From Stagnihabitans sp039932095 (lineage in GTDB: Bacteria; Pseudomonadota; Alphaproteobacteria; Rhodobacterales; Rhodobacteraceae): a stretch of 27,333 bases of DNA. The number at the start of each line of letters is the position of its first letter. Within the stretch, counting starts at the first letter, position 1. Of the stretch, positions 15,674-23,254 are shown in pieces. A program made the position numbers and the translations under genes. The DNA lies in assembly GCA_039932095.1 (NCBI GenBank), contig JBDTQR010000030.1, forward strand, positions 1 through 27,333. Reading direction: 5' to 3'. A model generated the notes under the pieces. It had not been told where the DNA came from. It made no database searches and worked only from the letters and a program-made list of their open reading frames with translations.

Positions 15674-16548
15674 TGCATCCGGCACCGTCGGTCATCCTGT
15701 TCACGGTGCTGTCCGGCATGGGCTTTGGCTGTCTGGCCTTTCTGGGCCTCGGCTTGCCCGCCGCGTCGGGCTGGACTGCATTCTTCCACTGGGGTCTGGG
15801 CTACGCGCTTGCCGTTGGCGGCCTGACGGCCTCGACCTTTCACCTCGGCAACCCGCAGCGCGCCTTGAAGGCGTTCAGCCAGTGGCAGACCTCATGGCTC
15901 AGCCGCGAGGCCTGGACCTCGGTTGCCGCCCTCATGGTGCTGGCCCCGGTTGCCCTGTCAGACTGGCTCGGGCTGGGTATCTGGCGCGGGATCGGTGTGT
16001 TGGGTGCCGTGCTGGCCGTCGCCACGGTCGGCACCACGTCGATGATCTACACCCAGATGAAGACCATTCCGCGCTGGAATTCCTGGACCACGCCCGCGCT
16101 GTTCCTGACCTTCATGGCGACCGGCGGCGCGCTGTTGACCGGCAACCTCAGCGCGGCGCTGATCGGCTGCGGGCTGCTTACCGCTGCACTGCTTTGCGCT
16201 TTTCACATCGGCGACAGCGCCTTTGGCAAGGCAAGACAAACTCTTGGCACCGCCACCGGCCTTGACCGCATCGGCGACGCCACCGTGTTCGAACAGCCCC
16301 ACACCGGCGAAAACTATCTGATGCGCGAAATGATTCATGTCGTCGCCCGCCGCCATGTCACCAAACTGCGCGTCATCGCCGTGCTGGCAAGCGCCGTGCT
16401 GCCGGGCCTGATCGTCGTCCTGCTGCCAACCCATTCCGCCACCTTCGCCGCTGCAACCGCAGTCCATCTGCTCGGGGTCCTCGCCGCCAGATGGCTGTTC
16501 TTTGCCGAAGCCGAGCATGTCGTCGGGCTCTACTACGGCAACCGCTGA
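15673..16548 (+). CDS. soeC: DmsC-like membrane anchor, probable SoeC
   Basis: The 291-residue product has about eight hydrophobic membrane segments, beginning with 'VILFTVLSGMGFGCLAFLGL' and ending with 'LLGVLAARWLFFAEAEHVVG'. It carries the DmsC-family 'STFHLGNPQRALKAFSQWQTSWLSRE' region after helix 2 (about residues 54-80), including the conserved HLG-P-RA block. Anchors of this family hold the catalytic dimer at the membrane and exchange electrons with quinone. The start codon overlaps the soeB stop in TGATG. Together the three genes make a complete membrane-bound molybdoenzyme operon. A sulfite-oxidising enzyme fits marine or photosynthetic Rhodobacteraceae that release sulfite from sulfonates, but no sulfonate genes lie in the window. 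Confidence 0.83.
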   Translation: MHPAPSVILFTVLSGMGFGCLAFLGLGLPAASGWTAFFHWGLGYALAVGGLTASTFHLGNPQRALKAFSQWQTSWLSREAWTSVAALMVLAPVALSDWLGLGIWRGIGVLGAVLAVATVGTTSMIYTQMKTIPRWNSWTTPALFLTFMATGGALLTGNLSAALIGCGLLTAALLCAFHIGDSAFGKARQTLGTATGLDRIGDATVFEQPHTGENYLMREMIHVVARRHVTKLRVIAVLASAVLPGLIVVLLPTHSATFAAATAVHLLGVLAARWLFFAEAEHVVGLYYGNR

Positions 16549-16634
16549 GCCCTTTGCCTCAGATCAAGGACGGTCCGCCGCATTGGCATAGGCTGCCGTC
16601 AAGGCTATTTACAGCTTGACCTGAGGAGACTGCC

Positions 16635-18908
16635 ATGGACAGCGCCACTACCCAACCGCCCACCGCAATTGACCCGGTCTGCGGCATGACGGTGAAGATT
16701 ACCGACACCAGTCGCAAGGCGGACCACCAGGGCGAGACCTACCATTTCTGCGGTGAGAAATGTCAGACGAGGTTCAAGGCGGATCCGTATTTCTTCCTGT
16801 CCGGCAATGCCAAGAAGCGTGGCAAGCTGGTGACGAAAGGGGCGAAATACACCTGTCCGATGGACCCTCAGATCATATCGGACAAGCCCGGGGCCTGCCC
16901 GATCTGCGGCATGGCGCTGGAGCCTATGACGCCCGGCGACGAACCCAACCCGGAACTGGCCGACTTCACCCTGCGGCTGAAGGTTTCTGCCGCCTGTTCG
17001 GTGCCGCTGTTGGTGATCACCATGGGGCCGATGCTGGGCCTGCCGCTGCACTGGCTGATGCCCTACGGCAATTATCTGCAATTCGTACTGGCCAGTCCGG
17101 TCGTGCTGTGGGCCGCATTGCCGTTCTTCCGGCGCGGGATCGACAGTTTCCGCAACCGCAGCCCGAACATGTGGACGCTGATTTCACTCGGCGTGGCGGC
17201 GGCTTATGTTTACTCGGTGGTTGCCACCTTCCTGCCGGGTCTGTTTCCGGCGGGCTACCGGGATGAAATGGGGGTTGCGACCTATTTCGAAGCCTCAGCC
17301 GTCATCGTCGCTCTGGTGTTCGTGGGGCAAGTGCTGGAACTGAGGGCGCGGTCGCGCACCGGCGACGCCATCAAGGCCCTGATGAACCTGACACCTAAGA
17401 CAGCGCGGCGGGTGCAGCCGGACGGCGAGTTTGTAGTGCCGCTGGAGAACATCTGGACCGGCGATCTTCTGCGGGTGCGGCCCGGCGATGCGGTGCCGGT
17501 CGACGGCGTGGTGACCGAGGGCAATTCCTCGGTCGATGAAAGCCTGCTGACCGGCGAGGCGATCCCGGTTGAAAAGTCCAAGGGCGACGCGGTCACCGGC
17601 GGAACCATCAATGGCAGCGGCACCTTTGTGATGCAGGCCGAACGGGTGGGCGCGGCGACGGTGCTGGCGCAGATCGTCGAGATGGTCTCGGTCGCGCGGC
17701 GATCGAAAGCACCGATCCAGGGCATGGCCGACCGGGTGGCGGCGGTGTTCGTGCCGACGGTGGTGGCTGTGGCGGTGCTGGCCTTCGCTGGCTGGATGAT
17801 CTGGGGACCGAACCCCGGCTTTCTCTATGCGGTGGCGGCAGCGGTATCCGTGCTGATCATCGCCTGTCCCTGTGCCTTGGGTCTGGCCACCCCGATCTCG
17901 ATCACCACGGCCACCGGGCGCGGCGCGCAGGTCGGCGTCCTGGTCAAGGGTGGCGATGTGCTGGAGCGGATGGCGAATGTCGACACGCTGGTCATCGACA
18001 AGACCGGTACGCTGACCACCACCAAGCCGGTCCTGACCGATGTGGTGGGCGGCGATGCGGTGCTGGCCTATGCCGCAGCCGTCGAGTCCGGGTCTGGCCA
18101 TCCGCTGGCCGAGGCGATTGTCGCCGGGGCCAGGGAACGCGGGGTGAAACTCTCCCGCTGCAGCGCGTTTGCGTCGGTCACCGGCAAGGGTGTGCAGGGC
18201 GTGGTGGACGGCCACAGGATTGCCTTGGGCAATGCCGCGATGTTGGCGGATCTGGGTCTGGCAGAGCCGGACGGGGCGGCGCTGCGGGCGGCCGGCAAGA
18301 CCGTGATGTATGTCGCGGTGGACGGCAAGGCGGCGGGCATGGTCGCGGTGGCCGATGCGATCAAGGAGGGGGCAGGAGAGGCGGTCAAGGCGCTGCGCGC
18401 GGCGGGCCTCAGGGTGATCATGGCCACCGGGGATGCCGAGGCGACGGCGCGGGTGGTGGCGAAAAGTCTGGGGATCGACGAAGTCGAGGCTGGCATGTTG
18501 CCCGAGGGCAAGAAGGCGCTGGTTGACCGGTTGCATGCCGAAGGTCGCAAAGTGGCGATGGCCGGCGACGGGGTCAATGATGCGCCGGCTCTGGCTGCGG
18601 CCGAGGTTGGCATCGCGATGGGGCCGGGGGCGGATGTGGCGGTGGAATCGGCGGGGATGACGTTGTTGTCGGGTGACCTTTCCGGCATCCTGAAGGGGCG
18701 TAAACTCGCCGTGGCGACGATGGCCAACATCAAGCAGAACCTGTTCTTCGCCTTTGCCTACAACGCCGTCGGCATTCCGATTGCGGCCGGGGTCTTGTAC
18801 CCGTTCACCGGCCTTTTGCTGTCACCAATGATCGCAGCGGCGGCGATGAGCCTGTCTTCGGTTTCGGTGATCAGCAATGCGTTGCGACTGCGGCGGCTGG
18901 AGCTTTAG
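16635..18908 (+). CDS. Copper-exporting P1B-type ATPase with YHS and HMBD N-terminus
   Basis: This 757-residue inner-membrane pump has every catalytic element: actuator T306-G307-E308, membrane CPC at 411-413, phosphorylated D455 in DKTGTLT, the HP motif in 'SGSGHPLAEA', and GDGVNDAP from 644. Late-helix motifs YN ('AYNAVGIP') and MSLSS mark the Cu+ subgroup P1B-1. The usual GMTCxxC HMA domains are missing. Instead there is a YHS domain (about 11-50; 'DPVCGM' and 'FCGEKC') and a heavy-metal-binding domain (72-97; 'YTCPMDP' and 'CPICGM'). These cysteine-rich modules probably bind the metal or accept it from a chaperone. The ATG at 16635 follows GAGGAG. The gene stands alone: 86 bases from soeC and convergent with the MFS gene, with a terminator between. 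Silver may also be a substrate. Confidence 0.93.
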   Translation: MDSATTQPPTAIDPVCGMTVKITDTSRKADHQGETYHFCGEKCQTRFKADPYFFLSGNAKKRGKLVTKGAKYTCPMDPQIISDKPGACPICGMALEPMTPGDEPNPELADFTLRLKVSAACSVPLLVITMGPMLGLPLHWLMPYGNYLQFVLASPVVLWAALPFFRRGIDSFRNRSPNMWTLISLGVAAAYVYSVVATFLPGLFPAGYRDEMGVATYFEASAVIVALVFVGQVLELRARSRTGDAIKALMNLTPKTARRVQPDGEFVVPLENIWTGDLLRVRPGDAVPVDGVVTEGNSSVDESLLTGEAIPVEKSKGDAVTGGTINGSGTFVMQAERVGAATVLAQIVEMVSVARRSKAPIQGMADRVAAVFVPTVVAVAVLAFAGWMIWGPNPGFLYAVAAAVSVLIIACPCALGLATPISITTATGRGAQVGVLVKGGDVLERMANVDTLVIDKTGTLTTTKPVLTDVVGGDAVLAYAAAVESGSGHPLAEAIVAGARERGVKLSRCSAFASVTGKGVQGVVDGHRIALGNAAMLADLGLAEPDGAALRAAGKTVMYVAVDGKAAGMVAVADAIKEGAGEAVKALRAAGLRVIMATGDAEATARVVAKSLGIDEVEAGMLPEGKKALVDRLHAEGRKVAMAGDGVNDAPALAAAEVGIAMGPGADVAVESAGMTLLSGDLSGILKGRKLAVATMANIKQNLFFAFAYNAVGIPIAAGVLYPFTGLLLSPMIAAAAMSLSSVSVISNALRLRRLEL

Positions 18909-18983
18909 ACAGGCGCGGCGCTCGACGCACCGTCGCGCTGAAGCGCAGGCCACAATGGGCTTTGATGGGTACGCATCCAAAAC

Positions 18984-19011
18984 AAAGGCCGGGGAACTTT
19001 CCCCGGCCTTT
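18984..19011. terminator. Bidirectional intrinsic terminator between copper ATPase and MFS genes
   Basis: AAAGGCCGGGGAA (18984-18996) pairs with TTCCCCGGCCTTT (18999-19011), so the stem is very GC-rich with A and T tracts at the ends. On the minus strand it is followed by TTTGTTTT, good for ending the MFS transcript; on the plus strand only CTTT. It starts 75 bases after the ATPase stop and ends 19 bases before the MFS stop. Confidence 0.85.
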
Positions 19012-19030
19012 GCCATTGCGTGCCGCAGTC

Positions 19031-20911
19031 TTACTTCAGACCATCATCCGTGAAGATCGACTTGTTCTGGGTGCCGCCGGGCACGAAGATCACGCCCACC
19101 ACCACGGTCATCAAGGCCACCACGACGGCATACCACAGGCCCGAATAGATGTTGCCGGTCTGCGCCGAGATGGCGAAGGCAGTTGCCGGCAGCAGGCCAC
19201 CGAACCAGCCGTTGCCGATGTGATAGGGCAGCGACAGGCCGGAATAGCGGATCCGGGTCGGGAACAACTCGACCAGCATGGCCGCGATTGGCCCGTAAAC
19301 CATCGTCACCAGCAGGATCAGATAGGTCAGGATCAGCACGATGGTGATCTTCTGAGGGGTGAAGATGTCGACGAAGTTCGACGCTTTGGCGACGGTCAGG
19401 TTGTCGGCTGCCACCAGCGGATAGCCCGCCGCCACCAGTGCCGCATTCAGCGCCTTCTCGAAGTTGGGCTTAACCGCCTTGGCCGCATCCAGCGCTTGCT
19501 GGGCCGTGTCGATGGCGGCCTGATCGGTTCCGGCTTTCGCGGTTTCCAGCGCTGCGGTGGCTTCGGAAATCGCCTTGGCATTCAGCGGGCCGTCATAGGC
19601 CTCGATCACCGTATCGCCGACCTTGACCGATGCGATGGTGCCTGCAGGCGCATCCACCGTGGTCGAGTTGACCGAGGTCTTGGAAAGCAACGCTTTGGTG
19701 ATGTCGCAGGCGGTAGTGAACTTCGCGGTGCCGACCGGATTGAACTGGAACGAACAGTTCGCCGGGTCGGCCGTCACGGTGACCGGGGTCTGCTGGGCGA
19801 CATAGAGCGCCGGGTTGGCGGTCTGGGTCAGCAGTTTGAACACCGGGAAGTAGGTCAGCGCCGCAATCAGGCACCCCGCCAGAATGATCGGCTTGCGGCC
19901 GATCCGGTCAGACAGCGAGCCGAAGATCAGAAAGCCGCCGGTGCCCAGAACCAGCGACCAGGCCACGAACACGTTGGCCGAGAAACTGTCGACCTTGATG
20001 ACGTTCTGGATGAAGAACAGCGCGTAGAACTGCCCCGAATACCACACCACCGCCTGACCTGCCGTCAGGCCGAACAGCGCGATGATGGCGATCTTGGCAT
20101 TTTTCCACTGCCCGAACGCCTCACGCAGCGGAGCCTTGGAAGCGGCGCCTTCGGCCTTCATCTTGGCGAAAGCCGGGCTCTCATGCATCTGCATCCGGAT
20201 ATACAGCGACACCACCAACAGAACGAAGGACAGGATGAACGGTATGCGCCAGCCCCAGGACTTGAACGCCTCCAGCAGTACCGGCGCGCCTTTGGCATCC
20301 AGCAGCGGCGTGCCATCGGCAGCCATTTGCGGGATTGCGGCGAAGTGGCCGTTCACATAGGCCGTCACCAGCAGGATGATGATCAGCGACAACAGCAGGC
20401 CCAGCGTTGCGGTGGTCTGGATGAACGCGGTGTAATAGCCGCGCCGGTTCTGTGGTGCGTGCTCGGCGACATAGGTCGCGGCGCCACCATATTCGCCGCC
20501 CAGCGCCAGACCCTGCAGCAGGCGCAGCGCGATCAGGCAGATCGGGGCCGCGGCACCCCAGGTGTCATAGGACGGCAGGACGCCGACCAGAAAGGTTGAT
20601 GACCCCATGATCAGGATCGTCATCAGGAAGGTGTATTTCCGCCCGATCAGATCACCCAAGGAGCCGAAAACCAGCGCGCCGAACGGCCGCACGATGAAGC
20701 CTGCCGCAAAGGCCAGCAAGGCGAACACGTTGCGGGTGCTTTCCGGGAAGGCGGTAAAGAACTGCGCCCCGATGATCGCGGCCAACGAGCCGTAGAGGTA
20801 AAAGTCATACCACTCAAAGATGGTGCCGGCGGAAGAGGCGATGATAACCTTTCGCTCCTCTGCCGTCATTGGGCGTGAGCGTACGCTCACGTCTGCAGTT
20901 ATGTTCGCCAT
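19031..20911 (-). CDS. MHS-type MFS transporter with large periplasmic insertion (probable organic-acid importer)
   Basis: The 626-residue protein is a major facilitator of the metabolite:H+ symporter type. It shows the early 'SSAGTIFEWYDFYLYGS' (about residues 26-42), the loop 'GDLIGRKYTF', and the second-half counterpart 'SDRIGRKPII'. Family members usually have 420-560 residues. The excess is an insertion of about 145 residues (roughly 372-516) between helices 9 and 10, facing the periplasm in the usual topology. It holds two cysteines ('ANCSF' and 'TACDI') that could form a disulfide, and an Ala-rich helical stretch. Start ATG 20911 has GGGAGA at a good distance; the GTG two codons earlier is too close to it. 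The gene lies 112 bases after acs on the same strand, so uptake of acetate or a related acid is the best guess; betaine- or shikimate-type substrates are not excluded. Confidence 0.88.
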   Translation of the reverse strand: MANITADVSVRSRPMTAEERKVIIASSAGTIFEWYDFYLYGSLAAIIGAQFFTAFPESTRNVFALLAFAAGFIVRPFGALVFGSLGDLIGRKYTFLMTILIMGSSTFLVGVLPSYDTWGAAAPICLIALRLLQGLALGGEYGGAATYVAEHAPQNRRGYYTAFIQTTATLGLLLSLIIILLVTAYVNGHFAAIPQMAADGTPLLDAKGAPVLLEAFKSWGWRIPFILSFVLLVVSLYIRMQMHESPAFAKMKAEGAASKAPLREAFGQWKNAKIAIIALFGLTAGQAVVWYSGQFYALFFIQNVIKVDSFSANVFVAWSLVLGTGGFLIFGSLSDRIGRKPIILAGCLIAALTYFPVFKLLTQTANPALYVAQQTPVTVTADPANCSFQFNPVGTAKFTTACDITKALLSKTSVNSTTVDAPAGTIASVKVGDTVIEAYDGPLNAKAISEATAALETAKAGTDQAAIDTAQQALDAAKAVKPNFEKALNAALVAAGYPLVAADNLTVAKASNFVDIFTPQKITIVLILTYLILLVTMVYGPIAAMLVELFPTRIRYSGLSLPYHIGNGWFGGLLPATAFAISAQTGNIYSGLWYAVVVALMTVVVGVIFVPGGTQNKSIFTDDGLK

Positions 20912-20926
20912 TGTCACTCTCCCAAA

Positions 20927-21006
20927 GTGCCGGTCTGTCCGGCACGACCTGACGACCCACTGGATGGGTCACCGCCGTCACCCAACCGGGCATTGCCGCC
21001 GGTTGG
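20927..21006. repeat. Three small inverted repeats in the acs-MFS spacer
   Basis: Three hairpins crowd this 112-bp spacer: GTGCCGG/CCGGCAC (20927-20933 with 20939-20945), GACCCA/TGGGTC (20954-20959 with 20965-20970) and CCAACCGG/CCGGTTGG (20982-20989 with 20999-21006). None is followed by a T-run on the coding (minus) strand. They may tune the level of the transporter relative to acs or protect the acs mRNA end. Confidence 0.5.
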
Positions 21007-21023
21007 ATATTCCAAGTGTGGGG

Positions 21024-22982
21024 TCAGCCCTTGTTCATCCGGTTGGCGACCAGATCTTCCACGACCGACGGATCGGCCAGGGTGGAGGTGTCGCCAAGGC
21101 TGCCGTGGTCGTTCTCGGCGATCTTTCGCAGGATGCGGCGCATGATCTTGCCGGAGCGGGTTTTGGGCAGACCGGGTGCCCATTGGATCAGATCGGGTGA
21201 GGCGATGGGGCCGATCTCGGTGCGCACCCATTTCACCAGCTCTTTCTTCAGCTCGTCGGTCGGGACTTCACCATGCATCAGGGTGACATAGGCATAGATG
21301 CCCTGACCCTTGATCGTGTGGGGATAGCCCACAACCGCGCTTTCGGCGACCTTGGGATGGGCGACGAGCGCGCTTTCCACCTCGGCGGTGCCCAGACGGT
21401 GGCCCGAGACGTTCAGCACGTCGTCGACCCTTCCGGTGATCCAGTAATAGCCGTCCGCATCGCGGCGGCAGCCGTCACCGGTGAAGTAATAGCCGGGATA
21501 CTGGGCGAAATAAGCCTCTTCAAACCGCTTATGATCGCCCCACAACGTCCGCATCTGACCTGGCCAACTGTCGGCGATGCAGAGCACGCCTTCGGTCTCG
21601 GTCGCGGACTGCACGACGCCGGTGGCGGCGTCCAACACCTCAAGCTTGACGCCGAAGAACGGTTTGGTCGCCGATCCGGGCTTTTGCGGAATGGCCCCCG
21701 GCAGCGGAGTGACGATATGGCCACCGGTTTCGGTCTGCCAGAAGGTGTCGACGATCGGCAAGCGGCCCTTGCCGATGTTCTGAAAATACCAGTTCCACGC
21801 TTCGGGGTTGATCGGCTCACCAACCGAGCCCAGCAGTTTCAGGCTGGAAAGATCGTATTTCTCGACCAGATCGGTGCCCAGACCCATCAGGGAACGGATC
21901 GCCGTGGGGGCGGTGTAGAACTGGTTGACCTTGTGTTTCTGAATGACCGACCAGAACCGCCCGGCATCGGGATAGGTCGGCACACCCTCGAACATCAGCG
22001 TGGTGGCCCCGTTGGCCAGCGGGCCATAGACGATATAGCTGTGTCCGGTAACCCAGCCGACATCGGCGGTACACCAGAACACATCGCCGTCATGATAGTC
22101 GAAGGTCAGTTCATGGGTCAGACTGGCATACAGCAGATAGCCGCCCGTGGTGTGGACGACACCCTTGGGCTTGCCGGTCGAACCCGAGGTGTAAAGGATG
22201 AACAGCGACTCTTCGGCACCGACTTCGGCATAGGCGCAATAGGGCGCGGCAGCGGCCATTTCGGCCTTGAGGTCAATGTCGCGGCCCTCGGTCCACGTGG
22301 TCTGATCGCCGGTATGCTTGACCACCAGACATTTCACGCCATCCCTGCAATGTTGCAGCGCCTGATCCGTGTTGGATTTGAGCGGGGTCTTCTTGCCCGC
22401 CCGTGGGCCATAATCGGCGGTGATGACGACCTTGGCTTCACAGTCATTGATCCGGCTGGCCAGCGCGTCCGGAGAGAAGCCGCCGAACACCACCGAATGC
22501 ACCGCCCCGATCCGCGCACAGGCCAGCATGGCATAGGCGGCCTCGGGGATCATTGGCATGTAGAGCACGACCCGGTCACCCTTGCGGACGCCTTGCGCCT
22601 TCAGCACATTGGCCATGCGGCAGGTCTGGTCCAGCAATTGGCCATAGGTAATGTGGCGGGCCGGGGTTTTGGGATCGTCCGGCTCCCAGATGATCGCGGT
22701 CTGGTTGGCGCGGGTCGGCATATGACGGTCGATGCAATTGGCCGAGATGTTCAGCGTGCCATCTTCGAACCACTTGATCGAGATATTGCCCGGCGCAAAC
22801 GAGGTGTTCTTGACCCGGGTAAATGGCTTGATCCAGTCGATCCGCCTGGCCTGTTCGGCCCAGAACCTGTCGGGATCAGCCAGCGAGGCGGCATAGGACT
22901 TTTCATATCCGGCGGCATCCATATGGGCTTGCTTGACGAAATCATCAGTCGCTGCATAAAGCGACGGGGCGCGGTTTGGCAT
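21024..22982 (-). CDS. acs: Acetyl-CoA synthetase (acetate-CoA ligase, AMP-forming)
   Basis: The 652-residue enzyme has exactly the length of E. coli Acs and activates acetate in the cytoplasm through acetyl-AMP to acetyl-CoA. Motifs in order: the ATP-binding loop 'YTSGSTGKPKGVVHT' at about 263-277, 'WQTETGG' of the adenylation core, 'TGDGCRRDADGYYWITGR' leading to the hinge 'DDVLNVSGHRLGTAEVE', and C-terminal 'PKTRSGKIMRR' with catalytic K612, the lysine that protein acetyltransferases silence in relatives. The start at 22982 is set by a very strong GGGAGGAAG four bases upstream; the frame extends to 23045 without support. It is followed by an MFS transporter, giving an uptake-activation pair, and preceded by a SulP gene 272 bases away. 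An acetyltransferase or deacetylase partner is not visible in the window. Confidence 0.97.
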   Translation of the reverse strand: MPNRAPSLYAATDDFVKQAHMDAAGYEKSYAASLADPDRFWAEQARRIDWIKPFTRVKNTSFAPGNISIKWFEDGTLNISANCIDRHMPTRANQTAIIWEPDDPKTPARHITYGQLLDQTCRMANVLKAQGVRKGDRVVLYMPMIPEAAYAMLACARIGAVHSVVFGGFSPDALASRINDCEAKVVITADYGPRAGKKTPLKSNTDQALQHCRDGVKCLVVKHTGDQTTWTEGRDIDLKAEMAAAAPYCAYAEVGAEESLFILYTSGSTGKPKGVVHTTGGYLLYASLTHELTFDYHDGDVFWCTADVGWVTGHSYIVYGPLANGATTLMFEGVPTYPDAGRFWSVIQKHKVNQFYTAPTAIRSLMGLGTDLVEKYDLSSLKLLGSVGEPINPEAWNWYFQNIGKGRLPIVDTFWQTETGGHIVTPLPGAIPQKPGSATKPFFGVKLEVLDAATGVVQSATETEGVLCIADSWPGQMRTLWGDHKRFEEAYFAQYPGYYFTGDGCRRDADGYYWITGRVDDVLNVSGHRLGTAEVESALVAHPKVAESAVVGYPHTIKGQGIYAYVTLMHGEVPTDELKKELVKWVRTEIGPIASPDLIQWAPGLPKTRSGKIMRRILRKIAENDHGSLGDTSTLADPSVVEDLVANRMNKG

Positions 22983-23254
22983 GTCTTCCTCCCTGATCAG
23001 GTCCGCCCAGGCTGTGGCCCCGACGCTCCCTTTGTCTTGTCGCACGCAGTCTAGCGCAGCCTCGGCTCCGCGAAAGATGTTTTAGGCATAATGCGCCCCT
23101 TCGATTGTATGCCACGGGATACCGCCACGCAAGCGATCCTGCGGCCCATGGAGTTCCAGCCCCGATATAGCAGCGAATCGGTGCCTGCCGTGATTTGGAT
23201 CAAACTTTCAACAAATTCGATTGAAGGCGAAGGCCCGGGCCGCTGCCCTTGTCC
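22983..23254. other. Intergenic spacer upstream of acs
   Basis: No gene is supported in these 272 bases. The stretch should carry the acs promoter on the minus strand. A short odd-centred palindrome GCATAATGC lies at 23086-23094, about 105 bases upstream of the acs start, and could be an operator. The part from about 23190 to 23225 is AT-richer than the surroundings. No clear hairpin terminator for the SulP gene was found. Confidence 0.4.

Noticed and set aside
16600..16630. CAAGGCT..AGCTTG near the copper ATPase start as a CueR/MerR operator
   Set aside because: The symmetry is short and imperfect, and TTGACC here is too close to the start codon to be a -35 box for this gene.
18962..20599. 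Plus-strand open frame of 545 codons opposite the MFS gene
   Set aside because: The translation is rich in Arg, Gln, His and Gly with no fold pattern, and it starts inside the terminator region; it is the complement of the MFS coding sequence.
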